This document shows positions 6,395-11,319 of a stretch of 11,319 nt of DNA, in pieces. The stretch is taken from NCBI GenBank assembly GCA_020847555.1, contig JADLBT010000370.1, positions 1-11,319 of the forward strand, given 5' to 3'. Made by a program: the position numbers and the translations under genes. Origin of the DNA: Gemmataceae bacterium (GTDB lineage Bacteria; Planctomycetota; Planctomycetia; Gemmatales; Gemmataceae). Position 1 is the first letter of the stretch. The number at the start of each line of letters is the position of its first letter. The notes beneath the pieces are model-generated. The model saw only the letters and a program-made list of their open reading frames with translations, had not been told where the DNA came from and did not search any database.

Positions 6395-7675
6395 ATGGCA
6401 CTCATGGACAGACTGCGCGGCAACGCGGTCGTCGCCCAGTCGGGCGGCCCCACGGCGGTCATCAACTCCAGCGCTTGCGGCATCGTTCAGGAGGCGCTGC
6501 GGCACGACGTCATCGACGCCATCTACGGCGCCAACAACGGCATCCTTGGCATCGTTCGCGAGGATCTGTTCGACCTGCGAGCCGAGTCCGCGGATACGCT
6601 CGAACAGCTTCGGTGTACACCGTCCGCCGCCGTCGGATCGTGCCGCTACCGGCTGGCCGACCTGGCGACCGACCGCGCCCGCTACGAGCGCCTGCTGGCC
6701 GTGTTCCGCGCCCACGACGTGCGCTACTTCTTCTTCATCGGCGGCAACGAGTCGATGGCCATCGCCCAGCGCGTCCACCGGCTGGCGGCCGAGGAGGAGT
6801 ACGAGCTGCGCGTGATCGGGGGGCCGAAGACGGTTCACAACGACCTGGCCGGGACCGACCACTGTCCCGGATATGGCAGCGTCGCCAAGTACCTGGCCAC
6901 CAGCATCATGGAGGCTGGACGCGACACCGAGGCGATGTACGCCTTCGAGCCGGTCACGATCGCCGAGGTGCTCGGCCAGGCGAGCGGGTGGGTCGCAGCT
7001 GCGGCCGGCCTGGCCCGCCGCCGCGAGGGCGACGCTCCGCACCTGATCTACGTCCCGGAGATCCCATTTAGCCTGGATCGGTTCCTCGACGACGTGCGCG
7101 AGGTCCACCGCCGGCTGGGGCGGTGCTTCGTCGTGGTCAGCGAAGGGATCCTCGACGGGCCGGGAGAGCACACCGGGGAGGCGGCTGCGGTCGGCACGTT
7201 CGGACCGCGGCAGCTCGGCGGCGTGGCGAGCTACCTGCGCCAGGTGGTCGCGCGGGAAATCGGCATCCCGTGCCGGTATAATAGGCTCGACACCTGTCAG
7301 CGGAACGCCGTTCACTTCGCTTCCCGGACCGATAGCGACGAGGCGTACCTGTGCGGGCGCGAGGCCGTCCGGCAGGCGGTGGCGGGGCAGCGCGGGGTGA
7401 TGGTCACCCTCGTTCGCGAGAGCGACCGCCCGTACCGCTGCACCACCGGGCTGGCCCGGCTGGAGGATCTGGCGGACGGGGTCCGCCAGCTGCCGCGCCA
7501 TTTCATGGACGTTGCCGGTACGAATGTCACGGAAGCGCTGCGGACGTATGCCGGCCCTCTCGTCCTCGGAGAGGTGCCATTACGAATGGGGACCGACGGG
7601 CTGCCCGAATTCGCCCGGCTCCAGCGCCGCCCCGTGCCCCGCAAACTGCCGGTCTTCCCCGGCAAGACCCCCTGA
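6395..7675 (+). CDS. pfp: Pyrophosphate-type 6-phosphofructokinase with a His at the catalytic Asp position
   Basis: A 426-residue phosphofructokinase-family enzyme, expected to interconvert fructose 6-phosphate and fructose 1,6-bisphosphate using pyrophosphate. The phosphoryl-donor loop SGGPTAVINSS (16-26) and GGNES (116-120) are present. The Lys in GGPKT (Lys145) replaces the Gly of ATP-dependent enzymes, the accepted sign of pyrophosphate use. The next motif is usually TIDND; here it is TVHND (146-150), so the residue matching the catalytic base Asp127 of the E. coli enzyme is His148, while the second Asp (150) is kept. Sugar-phosphate-site elements follow: VVVSEGI (246-252) and CQRNAVHFASRTDSDEAYLCGREAV (301-325). 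There is no signal peptide. The start at 6395 (MALMDRL) is uncertain; ATG 6404 is an alternative and neither has a clear Shine-Dalgarno. It follows lpxI by 71 bases and may be read from the same transcript. Confidence 0.88.
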   Translation: MALMDRLRGNAVVAQSGGPTAVINSSACGIVQEALRHDVIDAIYGANNGILGIVREDLFDLRAESADTLEQLRCTPSAAVGSCRYRLADLATDRARYERLLAVFRAHDVRYFFFIGGNESMAIAQRVHRLAAEEEYELRVIGGPKTVHNDLAGTDHCPGYGSVAKYLATSIMEAGRDTEAMYAFEPVTIAEVLGQASGWVAAAAGLARRREGDAPHLIYVPEIPFSLDRFLDDVREVHRRLGRCFVVVSEGILDGPGEHTGEAAAVGTFGPRQLGGVASYLRQVVAREIGIPCRYNRLDTCQRNAVHFASRTDSDEAYLCGREAVRQAVAGQRGVMVTLVRESDRPYRCTTGLARLEDLADGVRQLPRHFMDVAGTNVTEALRTYAGPLVLGEVPLRMGTDGLPEFARLQRRPVPRKLPVFPGKTP

Positions 7676-7695
7676 CGCCAGGGGCAGCGGTCAGC

Positions 7696-7770
7696 TTAAA
7701 GCCCACGGGTGGCGCCCCGTGGGTGAAGTCCCAGGCACTCCGCCCACGGGGCGCCACCTGTGGGCTTTAA
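7696..7770. repeat. Long copy 2 of the AAAGCCCACGGG palindromic repeat
   Basis: A nearly perfect 28-base inverted repeat: left arm 7696-7723 beginning TTAAAGCCCACGGGTGGCGC, right arm 7743-7770 ending GCCACCTGTGGGCTTTAA, with one mismatch and a 19-base loop. The loop holds TCCCAG followed by CTCC, like long copy 1. Each arm is itself nearly palindromic. It begins 21 bases after the phosphofructokinase stop and ends 42 bases before the GH10-like gene. Confidence 0.85.
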
Positions 7771-7812
7771 TCCGATCCCTGACCCCCTGCCCCCGGCGGT
7801 GGATACCCGATC

Positions 7813-9303
7813 ATGGGCACGATTACCCTGCTGTTACCGCCCGACCTCACGGTGGACGCCGCCAACGAACTGGACCACGCCGGCATGCTCGGAGGGCAGG
7901 ACAACATGCCCTACGCCGCCCAGGTCAGCGTCGAGCCGGATCGGCTGGTCGTCCGCCGCGGCACTGACGAGAGCGGCTACGTGATCTCGCCCTGGCAGGT
8001 CAACGGCAGCGGGCTGCTCATGACCGCTACCCCGACCGTCATCGAACGCCGCGAGCCCTATCAGCTTCAGCTCGAACTCGCCCGCGGGAAGGTCAACCAG
8101 GTGCGCGGCCAGGCGGCCGACTGGCTGATGGGCGGGCTGCAGATGACGCCCGACCTCGCCGCCCTGATCCGCGAATCCACCCGCGCCTTCGCCCACGCCG
8201 TTTCCTACCTCCCGTCCCTGGACGCGAGCACCCACGCTCAGCAGGCTCTGTCCCTGGCGTACCGAGCGGCCGATCAGCTCGTCCAGGCTTACGTCAGCCA
8301 GGTGTTCCAGGTCCGCCACCAGCGCCAGCCGCGCCTCGACACCGTTCTGGCCTGTCGCGTCAACCGTCCCGTTCCGTCGCCTGAGGCCGCCGGCCAGCTG
8401 CTCGAGGCGTGCAACACGGTCGTTGTCCCGTTCCCCTGGAGCGAGATCGAGCCAGCCGAGGCCGACTATCACTGGGACGCGAGCGAGGCCGTCCTTGCCT
8501 GGGCCGAGGCGCAGAAGATCCCGGTTGGCGGCGGGCCGCTGATCGACTTCTCGACCGGCCGGCTGCCGGACTGGCTGTGGCTGTGGGAGGGGGACATTGC
8601 CAGCCTCGCCAACATGATGTGCAGCCACATCGAGACGGTGGTGAAGCGGTACCGCAACCGCATCCGGTCCTGGCAGCTGTGTACGGCGAGCAACCTGGCG
8701 GGCATCCTCAACCTCGGGGAGGACGAACTGCTCTGGCTCACCGTCCGCCTGGTGGAGTCGGCCCGGCAGGTGGACCCGCAGTTAGAGTTGTCGATTGGCC
8801 TGGCCCAGCCGTGGGGCGAGTACCTGACGACCGCCGACCGGACCCACTCGCCGTTCGTCTTCGCCGACACGCTGATCCGGTCCGGGCTGAGCCTGTCGGC
8901 CCTGGACCTCGAATTCGTCATGGGCGTGACGCCGCGCGGCAGCTACTGCCGGGACACGCTGGAGTTGTCGCGCCTGCTGGATCTGTACGCCCTGCTCGGC
9001 GTACCCCTCCACGTCACCCTCGGCTATCCGTCCAGCAAGGCGATCGACCCGCACGCGGACGCCGAGCTGACGGTGAACGGCGGGCGCTGGCACGACGATT
9101 TCAGTCCCGAGGTACAGGCGGACTGGGCGAGCGCGTTCGCCGGGCTGTGCCTGTGCAAGCCGGCGGTGCGCAGCGTCCAGTGGGTCCACGCTGCCGACGA
9201 GGCTCCGCACCAGTTCCCCAATTGTGGGCTGCTCGACGCCGCCGGGAACGTCAAGCCGGTGGTCAAACGGCTCCGCGAGCTGCGCCGCAAGCATCTGAAA
9301 TGA
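7813..9303 (+). CDS. GH10-like protein lacking the catalytic glutamates
   Basis: A 496-residue protein. The C-terminal part (about 178-490) has the plan of a glycoside hydrolase family 10 TIM barrel: NTVVVPFPWSEIEPAEADYHWDASEAVLAWAEAQKIPVGGGPLIDF with LPDWLW (201-256) matches the N-x-M/W-x-x-I-E-P and 'P.WL' regions of xylanases, and RYRNRIRSWQLCTASN (279-294) matches the 'W-D-V-V-N-E' strand. The acid/base Glu is absent there (TASN), and the nucleophile strand reads PLHVTLGYPSS (398-408) where ITE-GYPS is expected. I therefore infer no xylanase activity; carbohydrate binding or another role is possible. The N-terminal 175 residues (beta-rich, then helical 112-170) match nothing I recognise. 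No signal peptide is present, so it appears cytoplasmic. The ATG at 7813 has a weak GGTGGA 9 bases upstream. Similar proteins seem common in planctomycetes (recalled, not searched). Confidence 0.8.
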   Translation: MGTITLLLPPDLTVDAANELDHAGMLGGQDNMPYAAQVSVEPDRLVVRRGTDESGYVISPWQVNGSGLLMTATPTVIERREPYQLQLELARGKVNQVRGQAADWLMGGLQMTPDLAALIRESTRAFAHAVSYLPSLDASTHAQQALSLAYRAADQLVQAYVSQVFQVRHQRQPRLDTVLACRVNRPVPSPEAAGQLLEACNTVVVPFPWSEIEPAEADYHWDASEAVLAWAEAQKIPVGGGPLIDFSTGRLPDWLWLWEGDIASLANMMCSHIETVVKRYRNRIRSWQLCTASNLAGILNLGEDELLWLTVRLVESARQVDPQLELSIGLAQPWGEYLTTADRTHSPFVFADTLIRSGLSLSALDLEFVMGVTPRGSYCRDTLELSRLLDLYALLGVPLHVTLGYPSSKAIDPHADAELTVNGGRWHDDFSPEVQADWASAFAGLCLCKPAVRSVQWVHAADEAPHQFPNCGLLDAAGNVKPVVKRLRELRRKHLK

Positions 9304-9362
9304 CCGGAACGGTCGTTTACTGGATCGTTGCAGGTCAAAGGGCTACCAGCCGCGCCTGCGTC

Positions 9363-9398
9363 TGTAAAGCCCACGGGACGCCACCCGTGGGCTTTACA
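9363..9398. repeat. Short copy 2 of the AAAGCCCACGGG palindromic repeat
   Basis: Identical over all 36 bases to the copy at 4112-4147; the flanking C (9362) and G (9399) extend each arm to 16 bases. It lies between two convergent genes, 59 bases after the GH10-like stop and 10 bases past the stop of the minus-strand methyltransferase. As a symmetric hairpin it could serve as a bidirectional transcript end or 3'-end stabiliser. No T-run is seen on either side. Confidence 0.85.
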
Positions 9399-9408
9399 GG
9401 ATCCATTA

Positions 9409-10011
9409 TTACTTCTTCTCGTCCTTCACCGTCCACATGTACAGGGTGAGGCTGCGCTTGCCGCCCTGATCGTCCACGCCGGTGAATTCGACGACCTGGT
9501 CGGCCTTCCAGTTCGGGAAGGGGTAGTCGTGGGCCACGATGCGGGCGCCCGGCTTCAGCTTCGCCTTGACGATCGGCTCCAGCTTGGCCATGAACTCCGG
9601 CAGCATGTACAGGCAGATGACCGTCGCCTTGTTGAGATCCTTCACCGTCAGCGCGTTGCCCTCGCGGAACTCGACCACCTTCTCATCCAGGCCGAACTTC
9701 TTGCGCGTCTTGAGCGAGTCCTTGATCCGGACCGGGTTCAGGTCGATCCCAACCCCCTTGGCGCCGTACTTCTTGGCGGCGGTGCAGACGATGCGGCCGT
9801 CGCCGCAGCCGAGGTCGAAGACCATATCCTTCCTGGTACACTTCGCCATGTCGAGCATCTTCTCGACCGCGTTCTGCGGCGTCGGCACGTAGATCAGGTT
9901 GAACCCGTCCTTCTCCCCATCGTCGCGGGCGAGCGTCGGTGCGGTGTCACCAGCGAGGAGCAAGGCTCCCATCACCAATCCGGCCGGCAAGAACGTGCGG
10001 ATGCGAAGCAT
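9409..10011 (-). CDS. Exported class I SAM-dependent methyltransferase
   Basis: A 200-residue protein with an N-terminal signal peptide and a Rossmann-fold methyltransferase domain. Residues 1-28 show a basic start (MLRIR), a hydrophobic stretch (LPAGLVMGALLLAG) and a probable cleavage after TLA (28). The mature part begins DDGEKDGFNLIYVPTPQNAVEKML; motif I is VFDLGCGDGRI (64-74), then GVGIDLNP (86-93) for the SAM ribose contact, REGNAL (116-121), VICLYMLPEF (131-140) and LKPGARIVAHDYPF (152-165). The substrate is unknown; the small size and missing extra domains give no hint. Location outside the cytoplasm is odd because SAM is made in the cytoplasm. The start at 10011 is supported by AAAGGAG 8 bases upstream; a start at 10050 would place 13 polar residues before the signal peptide. 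It lies downstream of another methyltransferase gene on the same strand (120-base gap) and converges on the GH10-like gene. Confidence 0.88.
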   Translation of the reverse strand: MLRIRTFLPAGLVMGALLLAGDTAPTLARDDGEKDGFNLIYVPTPQNAVEKMLDMAKCTRKDMVFDLGCGDGRIVCTAAKKYGAKGVGIDLNPVRIKDSLKTRKKFGLDEKVVEFREGNALTVKDLNKATVICLYMLPEFMAKLEPIVKAKLKPGARIVAHDYPFPNWKADQVVEFTGVDDQGGKRSLTLYMWTVKDEKK

Positions 10012-10112
10012 TGATGTGTCTCCTTTCAACCCTGAACCTGAGCGGACCACACGGTTTCGGAGCGGAAACCTCCCGACATGATATAGTGAAACCCCGAACG
10101 GAGGAGGAGAGG

Positions 10113-10145
10113 CCAGCCGCCAACGGCGGATTACCGGGCGGCTGG
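10113..10145. repeat. Inverted repeat over the stop of the second methyltransferase gene
   Basis: CCAGCCGCC (10113-10121) and GGCGGCTGG (10137-10145) are perfect 9-base arms with a 15-base loop that contains the TAA stop (10131-10133) of the minus-strand gene. It may mark the 3' end of that transcript or be chance in GC-rich DNA; no T-run follows. Confidence 0.3.
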
Positions 10146-10919
10146 GTCGTCGCGCCGCCGGGCGGAATAGACGGCTGTCTCGTAGCGCAGCACCACGCGC
10201 CCGCCGCGCTCGAACCGGGCGAAGACGTCCGCCAGGGCAGCCGCGAACGCCTCCGCCGCAGCCGGCTCACGCGGGGCGTAGGAGGCCGAGAACGCGCGCC
10301 CGAGCAACCCCTCCAGGTCCACGCCCTGCTCGTTGCTGAAGACGGTGCGCTCGGCCGCCTCGAACCAGTCGCTGGTCAGCAGCACCTGCCCGGCGGTGGC
10401 GCGCGGCCCCTCGATTGCTCTGGCCTCCGGCGTACCCCCGACCACGGCGCCGTAGGCGGCGGTGAACGGGTCGGACGGGTCACGCTCGTTCCACACCAGG
10501 GCGACCCAGCCGCCGGGTCGCAAGATCCGGTGGAACTCGCGCAGCGCCAGGTCCGGCTGGAACCAGTGGAACGCCTGGGCCGCCAGGACCGCGTCGGCGA
10601 CGGCGTCGGGCAGGCCGGTGGCCTCGGCCGTCCCCGGTCGGTAGTTCGGCGGCGGCCCCCCGGCCGGCGGTTCGGCCGCGGCCCGGCGCATCTCCTCGTT
10701 CGGTTCGATGCCGATCACCGCGACCCCGCGGGCGGCGAGCAGCCGGCTCGATATCCCGGTGCCGGAGCCGACATCGATCAGCCGGGAGCCAGGGCCGAGG
10801 CCGCAGCGGGTGAGGATGAATGCGATCGCCGCCTCGGGGTAGCCGGGCCGGCAGCGGGCGTACTTCTCCGCCAGGCCGGTGAATCGGCCGGTCGGGTCGA
10901 GGCGGGATAACTCGGACAC
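10131..10919 (-). CDS. Class I SAM-dependent methyltransferase, cytosolic
   Basis: A 262-residue methyltransferase of the Methyltransf_11/UbiE-like type. It opens with FTGLAEKYARCRPGYPEAAI (13-32), the usual cap of this family, followed by motif I LIDVGSGTGISS (47-58), the acidic SAM-ribose position GIEPNEEM (70-77), GTAEATGLPDAVADAVLAAQAFHWF (96-120), and LRPGGWVALVWNERD (133-147). The C-terminal 110 residues (helical, LLTSDWFEAAERTVFSNEQ...) probably form the substrate lid. The FHWF motif is seen in trans-aconitate/UbiE-like small-molecule enzymes, but the substrate cannot be named. The start is GTG at 10919 because AGGAGG lies 6 bases upstream; the upstream in-frame ATG at 10985 would run through the opposite promoter region. 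No signal peptide. It is divergent from the hydrolase gene at 11004. Confidence 0.9.
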   Translation of the reverse strand: MSELSRLDPTGRFTGLAEKYARCRPGYPEAAIAFILTRCGLGPGSRLIDVGSGTGISSRLLAARGVAVIGIEPNEEMRRAAAEPPAGGPPPNYRPGTAEATGLPDAVADAVLAAQAFHWFQPDLALREFHRILRPGGWVALVWNERDPSDPFTAAYGAVVGGTPEARAIEGPRATAGQVLLTSDWFEAAERTVFSNEQGVDLEGLLGRAFSASYAPREPAAAEAFAAALADVFARFERGGRVVLRYETAVYSARRRDDPAAR

Positions 10920-10944
10920 GGTCAGCCTCCTGGGCGTGCTGCAC

Positions 10945-10973
10945 CTGACAGGAAATCGCGAACCAGCTACCAT
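10945..10973 (+). promoter_or_regulatory. Sigma-70-like promoter of the YycJ-like hydrolase gene
   Basis: CTGACA (10945-10950, 5 of 6 to the -35 consensus) and TACCAT (10968-10973, 4 of 6 to the -10 consensus) are 17 bases apart. A start near 10980 would give a leader of about 24 bases holding the AAGGAG ribosome binding site. It lies in an 84-base divergent intergenic region. Confidence 0.4.
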
Positions 10974-11003
10974 GCTCTCATACATACAGAAGGAGCGACC
11001 GGG

Positions 11004-11319
11004 ATGGTTCTACGGTTCACGGTCCTGGCGAGCGGCAGCTCGGGCAACGCCAGCCTGCTGGAGGCGAACGGCGTCGGGGTGCTCGTGGACGCCGGCCTGG
11101 GGCCGCGCCAGCTGGCGGACCGACTGGCCGCGGTGGACGCCGGCTGGCAGCGCGTGCAGGCGGTCCTGCTGACCCACACCCACGGCGATCACTGGCACGA
11201 CCGCACGCTCGATCATCTGCGGCGGCGCCGCATCCCCCTGTACTGCCACCCCGAGCACCAGGCGTCCCTGCGAACCTGGAGCGCCGGCTTCGGCGGCCTG
11301 CAGGCGGACGGATTAGTGC
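11004..11319 (+). CDS. Metallo-beta-lactamase-fold hydrolase, YycJ/VicX-like (3' end outside the window)
   Basis: The first 105 residues of a metallo-beta-lactamase-fold protein; the frame is open to the window end. The N-terminus MVLRFTVLASGSSGNASLLEANGVGVLVDAGLGPRQLADRL is characteristic of the YycJ/VicX family of cytoplasmic MBL hydrolases (S-G-S-S-G-N followed by the D-A-G strand). The metal-binding motif THTHGDHWHD (57-66) provides His58, His60, Asp62 and His63 for two metal ions. Some YycJ-family members are described as exonuclease-like enzymes involved in DNA repair; the substrate here is not shown by sequence. The start at 11004 is supported by AAGGAG 8 bases upstream. It is divergent from the methyltransferase gene at 10919. 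Confidence 0.9.
   Translation, partial: MVLRFTVLASGSSGNASLLEANGVGVLVDAGLGPRQLADRLAAVDAGWQRVQAVLLTHTHGDHWHDRTLDHLRRRRIPLYCHPEHQASLRTWSAGFGGLQADGLV

Noticed and set aside
7277..7282. A perfect TATAAT inside the phosphofructokinase gene
   Set aside because: It lies mid-gene with no -35 box at proper distance and no gene start following, so it is best read as codons for RYNR.
2531..9398. The AAAGCCCACGGG repeats as a CRISPR array
   Set aside because: Copies are kilobases apart with whole genes between them, vary in size, and have no regular spacers.
9328..10014. A 228-codon plus-strand frame over the exported methyltransferase
   Set aside because: It is antisense to a gene with a signal peptide, ribosome binding site and SAM motifs, and begins inside repeat-derived sequence.

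Overview
The window reads as ordinary, gene-dense chromosome from a GC-rich, Gram-negative planctomycete, most likely of the Gemmataceae (Gemmata and relatives). That placement is inference. It rests on GC-rich coding with strong third-position bias, lipid A genes (lpxD, lpxI), a pyrophosphate-type phosphofructokinase, a GH10-like protein without recognisable catalytic residues, an exported methyltransferase, and interspersed palindromic repeats between genes. I see no phage, plasmid, transposase, CRISPR array or RNA gene.

Layout. (1) 1-1080, minus strand: a small BON-domain protein (40-249) and a 93-residue OB-like protein of unknown function (799-1080), separated by about 550 bases without a convincing gene. 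That gap holds a 20-base perfect palindrome just past the second gene's stop and a possible sigma-54 promoter. (2) 1240-4095, plus strand: a two-component system of a soluble GAF-domain histidine kinase and an NtrC-type sigma-54 activator. Their 171-base gap is packed with repeats. (3) 4321-7675, plus strand: lpxD, lpxI and a phosphofructokinase, with a good sigma-70-like promoter in front of lpxD. (4) 7813-9303, plus strand: a cytoplasmic GH10-like protein. (5) 9409-10919, minus strand: a signal-peptide-bearing SAM methyltransferase, and upstream of it a cytosolic class I methyltransferase. (6) 11004 to the window end, plus strand: the N-terminal part of a YycJ-like metallo-beta-lactamase-fold hydrolase, divergent from the methyltransferase, with a plausible promoter in the 84-base gap.

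How the genes work together. The kinase and regulator should form one phosphorelay driving sigma-54 promoters. LpxD and LpxI act at separate steps of lipid A synthesis and are probably co-transcribed. The other genes show no clear shared pathway.

The most notable non-coding signal is a family of palindromic repeats with the core AAAGCCCACGGG...CCCGTGGGCTTT. Four copies occur: two short ones of 36 bp that are identical, and two long ones of about 74 bp with a conserved loop. All lie just downstream of stop codons. Two other repeat types are present: a GTTC...GAAC hairpin beside one long copy, and 8-base GTGACAAG units forming a 20-bp inverted repeat that encloses the lpxI ribosome binding site and start codon. 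At protein level the points to check are a His where the phosphofructokinase catalytic Asp is expected, loss of both GH10 catalytic glutamates, and a methyltransferase with an export signal. I did not find a clearly new multi-gene system.
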